NCBI GenBank assembly: GCA_965229625.1
Contig: CBDDJJ010000001.1
Location: forward strand, 558,001-622,000
Length of the DNA: 64,000 nucleotides
From: JANQIO01 sp965229625
Lineage (GTDB): Bacteria; Pseudomonadota; Gammaproteobacteria; Pseudomonadales; Halieaceae
Direction of reading: 5' to 3'
This document shows, in pieces, positions 27,160 through 36,532 of the stretch (the first letter of the stretch is position 1; each line of letters opens with the position of its first letter). The position numbers were made by a program, and so were the translations under genes. The notes below the pieces were generated by a model. It was given only the letters and a program-made list of their open reading frames with translations. It searched no databases and was not told the DNA's origin.

Positions 27160-28611
27160 TCAGGAATCTGCCTGCCAACCGACCGGGTGCTCGTCAGTAC
27201 CCGCCGTCGGTGGCCAGCCACCGGGGTCGCTGGCCTCTCCGAACCACTCCAGCCTGTTTCGCAATCCCACAACGGCACCGACGATCAGCAGCGTGGGGGC
27301 GTGTACGTCTGTTGATTCCACCTGCTCCGGCAGTGAGCCGAGGGTGCCGATCAGCGTGCGCTGGTGGCGCGTGGTTCCCTGCTCTACCAGGGCGGCAGGC
27401 GTGTCCGTATCCCGGCCATGAGCTACCAATTCCGTACAGATCAGCTCGAGACTCTTGAGGCCCATGTAGAACACGAGGGTTTCCTGGGGATTACCAAATT
27501 CTTCCCAGGGCAGGTCCAGCCTGTTGTTCTTAAGGTTACCGGTGACAAAGCGCACTGACTGGGCGTGTTCCCGGTGGGTCAGCGGTATGCCGGCATAGGC
27601 AGCACAGCCGCTGGCCGCGGTGACACCCGGTACAACCTGGAACGGGATACCGTGGCTGGCCAGCTGGTCGATTTCCTCGCCGCCGCGGCCGAAGATGAAC
27701 GGGTCGCCGCCTTTTAGTCGCGCCACGCACAAACCCCTGGCAGCCAGCTCAAGCAATAACTGGTTGATCTCACCCTGCGGCAAGGCGTGCTTGTCCCGGC
27801 GCTTGCCCACATAGATCCTCTCGGCATCACGCCGGGCCATATCGAGGATTTCAGGTGTCACCAGGCGGTCATAGAGCACCACGTCCGCCTCCTGCAGCAG
27901 GCGCGCCGCCTTGAAGGTCAGCAGCTCCGGGTCCCCCGGGCCTGCCCCGATCAGGTAGACCTGGCCCAGTGCCGTGTTGTCGCCCTCGTCCAGGTAACGG
28001 TTGAGGAGCTGTTCAGCCTCGCCCTCCCGGCCCGCTAGCAGCAACTGGCCCGCGGGGCCATGCACCACCTTTTCCCAGAAACGCCTTCGCTCACCCTCCT
28101 CGGCGATCGCTGATTTCACCGCGTCCCGAAACCGGCCGGTAAATTCAGCCAGTCGCCCATAGGCGGCGGGAATCAGTGCTTCAATCTTGCTGCGCACTAG
28201 CCGCGCGACCACCGGGCTGCGCGCCGAGCTGGTGATACCAATGACCAGTGGGGACCGGTCGACGATCGAAGGAAAAATGAAACTGCAGAGCGCCGGGCTG
28301 TCGACCACGTTGACGGGAATGTTCGCCCGTTCTGCGTCTTCAGCCACCTGCCGGTTGACCGCATCGTCAGGGGTGGCGGCCACCACCAGGGTCGCCTTTC
28401 CCAGGTGGTCCACCGAATAACTGGCTTGCTGCCAGTGGCCACCGCTACGCTCCAGCATCTCCTCGAGCTCAGGCTCTATAGAGGGGGCGACACAGCTGAT
28501 TTCCGCACCGGAGCGGGTAAGCAGTCTTGCCTTGCGTACCGCCACCTTGCCACCACCCACCAGCAGCACGCGGCGGCCGCGGAGCTGGAAAAATAGTGGG
28601 AGGTATTCCAA
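27160..28611 (-). CDS. cysG: Siroheme synthase CysG (trifunctional)
   Basis: This 483-residue fusion makes siroheme from uroporphyrinogen III for sulfite and nitrite reductases. The N-terminal domain (about 1-205) is the NAD-dependent dehydrogenase/ferrochelatase with VLLVGGGKVAVRKA and the SSARSPV segment. The C-terminal domain (about 215-460) is SAM-dependent uroporphyrinogen methyltransferase with VYLIGAGPGDPELLT, LYDRLV and RLKGGDPFIFGRGGEE. Length is slightly over the usual 457-475, with an acidic C-terminal extension. It is adjacent to serS on the same strand with 3 bases between. Confidence 0.96.
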   Translation of the reverse strand: MEYLPLFFQLRGRRVLLVGGGKVAVRKARLLTRSGAEISCVAPSIEPELEEMLERSGGHWQQASYSVDHLGKATLVVAATPDDAVNRQVAEDAERANIPVNVVDSPALCSFIFPSIVDRSPLVIGITSSARSPVVARLVRSKIEALIPAAYGRLAEFTGRFRDAVKSAIAEEGERRRFWEKVVHGPAGQLLLAGREGEAEQLLNRYLDEGDNTALGQVYLIGAGPGDPELLTFKAARLLQEADVVLYDRLVTPEILDMARRDAERIYVGKRRDKHALPQGEINQLLLELAARGLCVARLKGGDPFIFGRGGEEIDQLASHGIPFQVVPGVTAASGCAAYAGIPLTHREHAQSVRFVTGNLKNNRLDLPWEEFGNPQETLVFYMGLKSLELICTELVAHGRDTDTPAALVEQGTTRHQRTLIGTLGSLPEQVESTDVHAPTLLIVGAVVGLRNRLEWFGEASDPGGWPPTAGTDEHPVGWQADS

Positions 28612-28614
28612 GGC

Positions 28615-29910
28615 CTAAGGCTCCAGAACAGACTGCCCGCCAAGATAAGGCTGCAGGGCCTCCGGCAGGACCACGCTGCCGTCCGCCTGCTGGCCGTTTT
28701 CCAGCACGGCGACCAGGGTGCGGCCCACGGCCAGGCCGGAGCCGTTGAGCGTGTGCAGCAACTCGGGCTTGCCGGTTTCAGGGTTGCGCCAACGCGCCTG
28801 CATACGGCGGGCCTGGAAATCTCCCATGTTGCTGCAGGAAGAGATCTCCCGGTAGGTCGCCTGGCCGGGCAGCCAGACTTCCAGGTCGTAGGTCATGCGT
28901 GAAGAAAAGCTCAGGTCTCCTCCACACAGGATCACCTTGCGGTATGGCAGCGCCAGCGCCTGCAGCACCGCCTCCGCATGGCCGGTGAGAGCTTCCAGGG
29001 CCGCATCGGAATCCGCCGGGCGCACCAAGTGCACCAGCTCCACTTTCTCGAACTGGTGCTGGCGGATCATGCCGCGCGTATCGCGACCGTGGCTGCCTGC
29101 CTCACTGCGAAAGCAGGGTGTATGCGCGACGAACCGCAGCCCTTCACCCAGCTCATCCGCTTCCAGGATACGATCCCGAGCGATATTGGTGACCGGCACC
29201 TCGGCGGTGGGAATCAGGTAGTAATCCTGGTCGTGGTGAAGCTTGAAGAGGTCTTCGCCAAACTTGGGTAACTGGCCGGTACCGAGGAGTGAATCAGCAT
29301 TGACGATGTAGGGTACGTTCAGTTCCTGGTACCCATGCTGGCCCAGGTGCAGGTCCAGCATAAAGTTCACCAGCGCACGGTGGAGCCGGGCGAGGTCGCC
29401 GCTCAACACCACGAAACGGGCGCCGGTCAACTTGCTGGCGGTGTCAAAATCCAGCCCGCCCAGGGCTTCACCGATATCCACGTGGTCGCGTGGTTCGAAA
29501 TCGAAAACGGGCGGTTCGCCCCATCGCAACACTTCGGTATTGTCGGACTCGTCTTCACCCGGGGGGACCTGTTCAGAGGGCAGATTCGGCACGCCCATCA
29601 ACAGTTCTTCGAGCTCGGCAGACGCCACCCGCGCCTCGTCGGTAGCGGCGTCTATCTCGGCGGCAATTTTGTCCAGCGTCTCATTGACTGTTTGCTTGGC
29701 ATCATCCACCGGCACGCCGGACTGTACCAGCTCACCGATTTTCCTGGACGCGGACTTGCGCTCGGCCAGCAGCTCCTGGCTGCGAATATCCGCCGACTTG
29801 CGCCGCGCGTCCAGCGCTTCGAAGCGCTCCACCTCGAAGACAAACCCGCGGCGTGCCAACTGTTGAGCGACCCCACTCGGGTCCTGCCTGACCTGCTTCA
29901 GATCCAGCAT
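28615..29910 (-). CDS. serS: Seryl-tRNA synthetase
   Basis: This 431-residue class II synthetase charges tRNA-Ser and selenocysteine tRNA. The N-terminal coiled-coil arm (about 1-105) is followed by the catalytic core with motif 2 (PCFRSEAGSHGRDTRGMIRQ) and the C-terminal motif 3 (LNGSGLAVGRTLVAVLEN). Length matches the family. It lies between crcB and cysG in a leftward run, as in other gammaproteobacteria. Confidence 0.98.
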   Translation of the reverse strand: MLDLKQVRQDPSGVAQQLARRGFVFEVERFEALDARRKSADIRSQELLAERKSASRKIGELVQSGVPVDDAKQTVNETLDKIAAEIDAATDEARVASAELEELLMGVPNLPSEQVPPGEDESDNTEVLRWGEPPVFDFEPRDHVDIGEALGGLDFDTASKLTGARFVVLSGDLARLHRALVNFMLDLHLGQHGYQELNVPYIVNADSLLGTGQLPKFGEDLFKLHHDQDYYLIPTAEVPVTNIARDRILEADELGEGLRFVAHTPCFRSEAGSHGRDTRGMIRQHQFEKVELVHLVRPADSDAALEALTGHAEAVLQALALPYRKVILCGGDLSFSSRMTYDLEVWLPGQATYREISSCSNMGDFQARRMQARWRNPETGKPELLHTLNGSGLAVGRTLVAVLENGQQADGSVVLPEALQPYLGGQSVLEP

Positions 29911-29928
29911 GGGTGATTCAATCTCCTT

Positions 29929-30303
29929 TTATATGACTCTAACCGCCCACATCCCGGCCCAAACGGCCAGCAGGCAGGCGGCGACACTCAGCAACACATA
30001 GCTCACTGCCAGACCGACCTGACCCGCCTCGAACAGCGACAGCGCCTCCAGTGAAAACGTGGAAAACGTGGTGAACGCGCCGAGAAAACCAATCATGGCG
30101 ATATGGCGCCAGTCCGGGTGCAGCATGCCGCGCTCCACGATCAGCACGTAGGCGATACCGATGGCAAACGAACCCAGTGCATTGACGGCCAGCGTCGCCC
30201 AGGGAAACCTGACCGGGTCCTCGCCGTGCACCAGCACGTAGAGGCCGTAACGGGCCAGCGCCCCTCCGGCGCCCCCAAGGGCGATAAAGATCAGGTTGGA
30301 CAT
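29929..30303 (-). CDS. crcB: Fluoride ion channel FluC/CrcB
   Basis: A 124-residue four-helix membrane protein that works as a dual-topology dimer exporting fluoride. Signatures are GGAGGALARYGL near the N-terminus and GFLGAFTTFSTFSLE in the third helix, which lines the pore. No fluoride riboswitch is apparent immediately upstream: the gap to rarA is only 12 bases, so it is probably expressed with rarA and serS. Confidence 0.95.
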   Translation of the reverse strand: MSNLIFIALGGAGGALARYGLYVLVHGEDPVRFPWATLAVNALGSFAIGIAYVLIVERGMLHPDWRHIAMIGFLGAFTTFSTFSLEALSLFEAGQVGLAVSYVLLSVAACLLAVWAGMWAVRVI

Positions 30304-30315
30304 GCGACGGGTGCG

Positions 30316-31638
30316 TTAATCGTAGCGGCGTATTGTACTGCGTTTGTCCAGGTCTCGCAGGTGCTCGAGCTTTTCTGCGATCTTCTGCTCGAGGCCACGA
30401 TCGGTGGGGAAATAATACTGCCGTTCCTTCAGCGCCTCGGGGAAGTAATTTTCCCCGGCGGCAAAGGCGCCGGGCTCGTCATGGGCATAGCGGTACTCGG
30501 CCCCATGGCCATCCGCTTTCGCCAGTCGTGTCGGCGCGTTGCGCAGGTGCAGCGGCACCTCGTCAGTGGGCAATTGCGCCACGTCACTGGTCGCAGCCTT
30601 GAAGGCCGAATACACGGCATTACTCTTGGCGGCGCAGGACAGGTAAACCACCGCCTGGGCGATGGCCAGTTCCCCCTCCGGGCTACCCAGCCGCTCCTGC
30701 ACCTGCCAGGCGTCGAGGGCGATGGACAGGGCCCGGGGATCGGCATTGCCGATGTCTTCACTGGCCATACGCACCACCCGGCGCGCGATGTACAAAGGCT
30801 CACAACCACCATCGAGCATTCGCACCAGCCAATACAGGGCCGCATCCGGGCTGCTGCCCCGCACCGCCTTGTGTAGCGCGGAAATCTGGTCGTAGAACAG
30901 GTCACCGCCCTTGTCGAAACGCCTCAGGGTGCCCTGCAGCACCTCGTCTATCACTGCCTCAGTCAATGCCTGCCGGCCGCTGCTGTCGGTCTCTGCCAGG
31001 TCGAGCGCCAGTTCCAGCAGGTTCAGGGCGCGGCGCGCATCGCCATCGGCTGATCTCGCCAGGGCTGCCAGGTGCTCATCCGCGACGCTCACCGCCTGCC
31101 CCTCCAGTCCCCGAGCCAGCACCTGGGCCAGCTCCTCGATGGACAGGCTGCGCAGCTTGTAGACCCGGGAGCGGCTCAACAGGGCGTTGTTGAGCTCGAA
31201 GGCGGGATTCTCGGTCGTGGCGCCGATAAATATCAGCGTACCGTCTTCCACGTAGGGCAGGAAGGCGTCCTGCTGGGCCTTGTTGAAGCGGTGTACCTCG
31301 TCCACGAACAGAATGGTGGCGCGGCCCTGGCCGCGGTGGATCTTCGCCTCATCCACGGCTGCGCGGATTTCCTTGACCCCGGCGAGTACCGCCGACAGCA
31401 CCAGGAAATGCGCATCGGCGTGTTCCGCCACCATTTTCGCCAGGGTGGTTTTACCGACCCCGGGTGGCCCCCACAACACCATTGAGTGAAGCTGGCCCCG
31501 CTCGATTGCCTCACGCAGCGGCTTGCCGTCACCGAGGATGTGCTGCTGGCCGATATAGTCACCCAGCGTACGTGGACGCAGGCGTGCGGCAAGCGGTTGA
31601 TAGGCCTCGGTGTCCGCCTCGAAGAGGTCAGGATTCAT
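30316..31638 (-). CDS. rarA: Replication-associated recombination protein RarA (MgsA)
   Basis: A 440-residue AAA+ ATPase of the clamp-loader/WHIP group that acts at stalled replication forks. Walker A is GPPGVGKT (57-64), Walker B is the DEVHRFNK region, and the C-terminal tetramerisation domain begins near PDAALYWLVRMLDGG. The ATG at 31638 overlaps the lolA tail by 11 bases. A frame opening 13 codons earlier would overlap more and begins with a non-family leader. Confidence 0.96.
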   Translation of the reverse strand: MNPDLFEADTEAYQPLAARLRPRTLGDYIGQQHILGDGKPLREAIERGQLHSMVLWGPPGVGKTTLAKMVAEHADAHFLVLSAVLAGVKEIRAAVDEAKIHRGQGRATILFVDEVHRFNKAQQDAFLPYVEDGTLIFIGATTENPAFELNNALLSRSRVYKLRSLSIEELAQVLARGLEGQAVSVADEHLAALARSADGDARRALNLLELALDLAETDSSGRQALTEAVIDEVLQGTLRRFDKGGDLFYDQISALHKAVRGSSPDAALYWLVRMLDGGCEPLYIARRVVRMASEDIGNADPRALSIALDAWQVQERLGSPEGELAIAQAVVYLSCAAKSNAVYSAFKAATSDVAQLPTDEVPLHLRNAPTRLAKADGHGAEYRYAHDEPGAFAAGENYFPEALKERQYYFPTDRGLEQKIAEKLEHLRDLDKRSTIRRYD

Positions 31639-32233
31639 CGCTGTAAATTTCGACACCTGCCGGCGGGTCAAAGGCAAAGTCTGCGGGTGCCAATGAGGGA
31701 CTGGGATCCAGGCCCCTGAGCCTGATCAGCGTGGTACGGCCCAGCCTGTCATGGATTCGCATGGTTGTTGGAAGCTGGTCGACAATCTTCAGCTCCACCG
31801 CCATAAAGTCTGCTCCGGCAAACACGGGGAGCAGGGAAAATTCGCCCGGGGCCGTCTGGGTTACCTCGTAAAAATCTTCCAATACCGCGCTATCACCGCC
31901 CAATATGGCCAGCGGGCTGGTGGGGTTGCCGGGATCGATACGGCGCCGGGTCACCGTTTCCAGCTCGACGTCGTAGTGCCAGAAGCTGTCTTCTGCCGCC
32001 ACCAGCAGCTGCTCTTCCGGCGCCAGGATGTGCCAGGACAGGTAGGCAGGCCGCAAGAGGCTGAACTGCCCCGAGCTTTCCTCGAGCGTCTTGCCATATT
32101 CGGAAACCAGCGTCTGCTCAAACTCACCGCTGAGCTGATCCATGCCCTTCAGCGCATCCTGCAGGGCGGATACATCGGCCTGGCTCAAGCCAGAAACCAA
32201 CGTCAGGCAGCAGGCAAACAGTATTGCTCGCAT
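31628..32233 (-). CDS. lolA: Periplasmic lipoprotein carrier LolA
   Basis: A 201-residue protein with a signal peptide (cleavage after GLSQA) that ferries lipoproteins across the periplasm from LolCDE to LolB. The sequence MDQLSGEFEQTLVSEYGKTLEESSGQFSLLRPAYLSWH is the usual first half of the beta-barrel (written here in full only as description of residues about 31-68: key points are the GxFxQ motif and PxxxxW). It overlaps the ftsK stop by one base (TGATG) and rarA by 11 bases, giving tight coupling. Confidence 0.95.
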   Translation of the reverse strand: MRAILFACCLTLVSGLSQADVSALQDALKGMDQLSGEFEQTLVSEYGKTLEESSGQFSLLRPAYLSWHILAPEEQLLVAAEDSFWHYDVELETVTRRRIDPGNPTSPLAILGGDSAVLEDFYEVTQTAPGEFSLLPVFAGADFMAVELKIVDQLPTTMRIHDRLGRTTLIRLRGLDPSPSLAPADFAFDPPAGVEIYSDES

Positions 32234-34599
32234 CAGTCTTCCACCGGTGGGGGCGCGAGCACTTCGCGCTGGCCGTTGCTGCCCATCTCGCTGACCACGC
32301 CCGAAGCTTCCATGGCCTCGATCAGGCGTGCCGCCCGGTTGTAGCCGATGCGCAGCTTGCGCTGGACCGAGGAGATCGATGCGCGGCGGCTCTTGGTGAC
32401 ATAGTGCACCGCCTCGTCGTAGAGGGCGTCACTTTCCTCGTCTTCCTCATCGCCACCGGCGGGCTTTTCGCCGGGCATGACGCCGGGAGAACTGCCCTCT
32501 TCCAGTAGCCCGTCGATGTAGGCGGGCTCGCCCCGCCGCTTCCAGTCCGCCACGACCCGGTGTACCTCGTGATCATCCACGAAGGCACCGTGCACCCGGA
32601 TCGGGATGGCGGTACCGGGCGGCAGGTACAGCATGTCGCCGTGCCCCAGCAATTGCTCGGCACCGCCCTGGTCGAGGATGGTGCGGGAGTCCACCTTGGA
32701 GGACACCTGGAAAGCAATACGGGTCGGCACATTGGCCTTGATCAGGCCGGTAATCACATCCACGGACGGGCGCTGGGTAGCCAGCACCAGGTGGATGCCA
32801 GCGGCACGGGCCTTCTGGGCAATGCGCGCAATCAGCTGCTCCACCTTTTTGCCGACAATCATCATCATGTCGGCGAATTCATCGATCACCACCACGATGG
32901 ACGGCAAGGGCTGCAGGTGTGGGCGCTCCTGCTCCTCCATCGGGGTTTCGAAGCTGGGTTCCGGGGACCACATCGGGTCTTCCAGCGGCTCACCGTCCTT
33001 GATGGCGTCGTTTATCTTACGGTTGTAGCCGGCCAGGTTGCGGACCCCCAGCGAGGCCATCAGCTTGTAGCGGCGCTCCATCTCACCCACACACCAGCGC
33101 AGCCCGTTGGCGGCATCCTTCATGTCGGTAATCACCGGGGTAAGCAGGTGGGGAATCCCCTCGTATACCGAGAGTTCGAGCATTTTCGGGTCTACCAGGA
33201 TCAGCCTGACCTGATCCGGCGAGGCCTTGTATAGCAGGCTGAGCAGCATTGCGTTGACGCCCACCGACTTACCGGCGCCGGTGGTACCGGCTACCAGCAG
33301 GTGGGGCATCTTGGCGAGATCAGCCACCACCGGCTGCCCGGAAATATCGTGGCCCAGCGCCAGGGCCAGGTGAGAGCGCGCCTCGTCGAAGGCGCGGGAG
33401 GCCAGCACATCGCGCAGGTTGACGATCATGCGATCTTCATTCGGGATCTCGATGCCGACCACGGATTTGCCGGCAATCACCTCCACCACGCGAACGCTGA
33501 TTACCGCCAGCGAGCGCGCCAGGTCCTTGGCGAGACCCGAAATACGGCTGACCTTCACCCCGGGAGCAGGCTGGATCTCGAAGCGGGTAATCACAGGACC
33601 CGGGTACACGGCGACCACCTCTGCCTCGATACCGAAATCTGCCAGCTTCAGCTCCAGCAGTTTGGACAGCCCTTCCAGCGCCTCCTTTGAGTATCCCCGT
33701 TCCGGATCAGCGGGCCGCTCATCGAGTAATTCCAGCGGCGGCAATTCGCCGGTGACGGGAGCATCGAACAGCGGCTGCTGCTTTTCCTTTTCCAGCCGCT
33801 CGCCCTTCTCCACAGCCTTCTTCGGCGGCTTGATTTTCGGCGGCGTGCGCTTCTTCTCTTTCTCGACGTGCTGGGTAATGACTGCCTTGCGTTCCTGCTG
33901 GGCCTTGAGTTGGGCGCGCCGCTCACGGCGCTGGGCCCAGGTGCGTTGAACCAGGTCACGAGCGCGCCGGCCACCGTGCAGGGTCCAGTAACCCACCTGG
34001 TCCATCAGCCGGATCCAGCTAAGGTCAGTGAAGATGGTCACCCCGAACAGCAGCACCGCCATCAGGATCAGGCGGCTGCCGGTGATGCTGAAGGCTTCCG
34101 TGAAGGACTGGCCGACGGCCTGCCCGAGAATGCCGCCGAGACCCTGGGGCAGGCTTGAGCTGCCGAGGTCGTTCATGGCGAACAGCGCCGTGCCGGCAAT
34201 CATGACCAGCACCAGGCCCAGGGTACGAATGGCGAAGGTGACCCAGTCAAAGCCAAGTTCTTCGTGGCGGTGCTGGAACAGAATCCAGGCACGCCCGGCA
34301 AGCATCAGCGGGAAAACAAAGGCCAGGTAGCCAATCAAGGAAAAAAACACGTCAGCCAGCCAGGCCCCGAACGGCCCACCGGCATTACTCACAAAGTCGG
34401 CGCTGCCGGTGGCGGACCAGCCAGGGTCTTCCGGCGTATAGCTGAACAGGGCCAGCAGCAGGTAGACACAAGCCGCTGTGACGCCGATAAAGGCCCCCTC
34501 GCGCAGCCTAGGGCCCAGGAATTGAGCTGCTGCCGCCGGGGCCGAATCCGCGCGGCTGGAGCTGGTGTTGCGGCTGGTGGCAGTGGTGCTATTGGCCAA
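32233..34599 (-). CDS. ftsK: DNA translocase FtsK
   Basis: This 788-residue protein coordinates septation with chromosome segregation. The N-terminal membrane domain has four or five helices (about 35-200). A short basic, proline/lysine-rich linker follows (about 205-275), then the RecA-like motor with Walker A GTTGAGKS (Lys444) and the VVIDEFADMMM Walker B. The gamma winged-helix domain at the C-terminus (about 715-780) reads KOPS-like sites. The linker is much shorter than in E. coli FtsK, giving a Pseudomonas-type length. It is divergent from trxB. Confidence 0.96.
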   Translation of the reverse strand: MANSTTATSRNTSSSRADSAPAAAAQFLGPRLREGAFIGVTAACVYLLLALFSYTPEDPGWSATGSADFVSNAGGPFGAWLADVFFSLIGYLAFVFPLMLAGRAWILFQHRHEELGFDWVTFAIRTLGLVLVMIAGTALFAMNDLGSSSLPQGLGGILGQAVGQSFTEAFSITGSRLILMAVLLFGVTIFTDLSWIRLMDQVGYWTLHGGRRARDLVQRTWAQRRERRAQLKAQQERKAVITQHVEKEKKRTPPKIKPPKKAVEKGERLEKEKQQPLFDAPVTGELPPLELLDERPADPERGYSKEALEGLSKLLELKLADFGIEAEVVAVYPGPVITRFEIQPAPGVKVSRISGLAKDLARSLAVISVRVVEVIAGKSVVGIEIPNEDRMIVNLRDVLASRAFDEARSHLALALGHDISGQPVVADLAKMPHLLVAGTTGAGKSVGVNAMLLSLLYKASPDQVRLILVDPKMLELSVYEGIPHLLTPVITDMKDAANGLRWCVGEMERRYKLMASLGVRNLAGYNRKINDAIKDGEPLEDPMWSPEPSFETPMEEQERPHLQPLPSIVVVIDEFADMMMIVGKKVEQLIARIAQKARAAGIHLVLATQRPSVDVITGLIKANVPTRIAFQVSSKVDSRTILDQGGAEQLLGHGDMLYLPPGTAIPIRVHGAFVDDHEVHRVVADWKRRGEPAYIDGLLEEGSSPGVMPGEKPAGGDEEDEESDALYDEAVHYVTKSRRASISSVQRKLRIGYNRAARLIEAMEASGVVSEMGSNGQREVLAPPPVED

Positions 34600-34798
34600 G
34601 GCTCACTCCGATCTATGGTCTTTGGACCGCTTGTTGTGCGCTTTATCCCGAAAACACCAGGCGGAGCCCGGGGGTAGCGCTTATTCAGGTGGTAATTATG
34701 CTTATATTTATTTTTTATTTCAAAAGCTTAGCGCACATTCATGCTTTAATTTATTATATGCCGCTCACATTAGATTCAACTTGATACAGGACCCATTG
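34600..34798. promoter_or_regulatory. Divergent ftsK/trxB promoter region, AT-rich core
   Basis: This 199-base region contains a marked AT-rich stretch (about 34690-34770) in an otherwise GC-rich window, as expected for promoters of both genes. TATATT and TTATAT elements could be -10 boxes, but I cannot assign -35 partners with confidence. In E. coli an lrp gene lies between trxB and ftsK. Here there is none. Confidence 0.5.
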
Positions 34799-35749
34799 AT
34801 GAGCGACGCACAACACCATCGCCTGATTATCCTCGGCTCTGGCCCCGCCGGCTATACCGCCGCGGTCTACGCGGCCCGGGCCAATCTCAAGCCCGTGGTG
34901 ATCACTGGCATGCAACAGGGTGGCCAGCTGACCACCACCACCGACGTGGACAACTGGCCCGGCGACGTGGAAGGCCTGCAGGGGCCCGACCTGATGCAGC
35001 GTATGCTGCAACACGCCGAGCGGTTTGACACCCAGGTCATCTTCGATCACATCGAGGAAGCCGACCTCAGCACCCAGCCCATCGTTCTCAGGGGGACCAA
35101 CACCTATACCTGCGATGCGCTGATTATCGCCACCGGTGCCTCCGCCAAGTACCTGGGCCTGCCCTCGGAGGAAACCTTCCTGGGCAAGGGCGTCAGCGCC
35201 TGCGCCACCTGCGACGGTTTCTTTTACCGCGGCCAGAAAGTCGCGGTGATTGGCGGCGGCAACACCGCGGCCGAGGAGGCGCTCTACCTGTCCAATATCG
35301 CCGAAGAGGTGGTGCTGGTGCATCGCAGGGATGCCATGCGGGCCGAGAAAATCCTCCAGGATCGGCTGTTCGAGCGGGAACGTGAAGGCAAGATTCGCTT
35401 TATGTGGAACCACACGCTTGAGGAAATCACCGGCGACGACAGCGGAGTCACCGGCATGCGTGTAAAATCGACCGAGGACGACACAATCAGTGAGGTTGAT
35501 GTGGCCGGCGTGTTCATCGCCATTGGCCATCACCCGAACACCGATATCTTCGCGGGTCAGCTAGACATGAAGGACGGCTATATCACGATTCGCAGCGGCA
35601 TCGAGGGTGACGCCACAGCCACCAGCGTACCGGGTGTATTTGCTGCCGGCGATGTTGGCGACCATGTCTATCGCCAGGCTGTCACCTCGGCCGGTTTCGG
35701 CTGCATGGCGGCACTGGACGCCGAACGTTTCCTGGACAACCAGCACTAG
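34799..35749 (+). CDS. trxB: Thioredoxin reductase
   Basis: A 316-residue FAD/NADPH enzyme that reduces thioredoxin. The FAD-binding GSGPAGYTAA lies near the N-terminus. The redox-active disulfide is Cys135/Cys138 in ACATCDGFF, and the NADPH fold begins VIGGGNTAAEEA. The C-terminal GVFAAGDV segment binds FAD. The start at 34799 follows ACAGGA. The longer open frame upstream is the AT-rich promoter. Confidence 0.97.
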   Translation: MSDAQHHRLIILGSGPAGYTAAVYAARANLKPVVITGMQQGGQLTTTTDVDNWPGDVEGLQGPDLMQRMLQHAERFDTQVIFDHIEEADLSTQPIVLRGTNTYTCDALIIATGASAKYLGLPSEETFLGKGVSACATCDGFFYRGQKVAVIGGGNTAAEEALYLSNIAEEVVLVHRRDAMRAEKILQDRLFEREREGKIRFMWNHTLEEITGDDSGVTGMRVKSTEDDTISEVDVAGVFIAIGHHPNTDIFAGQLDMKDGYITIRSGIEGDATATSVPGVFAAGDVGDHVYRQAVTSAGFGCMAALDAERFLDNQH

Positions 35750-35803
35750 CGGTCGCCCAATGAGTTAACTTTGAGGTAAGTCGTAGGGAAGTTAGCTGAC
35801 GCC

Positions 35804-36532
35804 ATGGTGACTATCGAGCGCATCGAACACAATAGCCTGGAGTTCCCGGACACTGAGCAGGCGCTCAGCTATCCCAACGGACTGCTGGCCGTGGGCGGTG
35901 ACCTGAGCACCCGGCGGCTGTTGAGCGCCTACCGACGCGGCATCTTTCCCTGGTACGAGGACCCACAGCCCATCCTGTGGTGGAGCCCCGACCCGCGCTC
36001 GGTGCTGTTTCCAGAAGAGATCAATATCTCTCGCAGCCTGGCCAAGACCCTGCGCCGCGATCGTTTTCGCATCACCACCGACCGCGCTTTCCACCGCGTA
36101 CTGGCGGGTTGCGCAGCGCCCAGGGCCCGGGAAAGGGGCACCTGGATCACCAACAATATGGCCCGCGCCTACATGGAGTTGCACCGCGCCGGCTACGCCC
36201 ACTCCGTGGAAGTGTGGGATGAACAGGAGCAGCTGCAGGGAGGGCTGTACGGCGTCGCCATGGGGGCAGTGTTCTTCGGGGAGTCCATGTTCAGCCGCAG
36301 CAGCAATGCCTCCAAGGTAGCGCTGGTGGCCCTGACCCGTTTGATTGGCGGCTACGGTTTCAAGGTTATTGACTGCCAGGTCGAGAGCGATCATCTCAAT
36401 TCCATGGGCGCGCGTAACATTCCCAGAGTAGACTTTGAGCACTACCTTCCCCACACTGGGGAAGCCGGTGGGGGGCAATCGCAGGACGGTGGCCCCTGGG
36501 ACCTGGATATACGCGCGGGAGAGTTGGCGTGA
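35804..36532 (+). CDS. aat: Leucyl/phenylalanyl-tRNA-protein transferase Aat
   Basis: This 242-residue enzyme adds Leu or Phe to proteins with N-terminal Lys or Arg, making them substrates for the ClpS-ClpAP pathway encoded just downstream. Family segments are PNGLLAVGGDLSTRRLLSAYRRG (key: GGDL near residue 30), GIFPWYE and WWSPDPRSVL. The gene ends by a GTGA overlap with bpt. Linkage of aat, bpt, clpA and clpS places the N-degron machinery in one neighbourhood. Confidence 0.95.
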   Translation: MVTIERIEHNSLEFPDTEQALSYPNGLLAVGGDLSTRRLLSAYRRGIFPWYEDPQPILWWSPDPRSVLFPEEINISRSLAKTLRRDRFRITTDRAFHRVLAGCAAPRARERGTWITNNMARAYMELHRAGYAHSVEVWDEQEQLQGGLYGVAMGAVFFGESMFSRSSNASKVALVALTRLIGGYGFKVIDCQVESDHLNSMGARNIPRVDFEHYLPHTGEAGGGQSQDGGPWDLDIRAGELA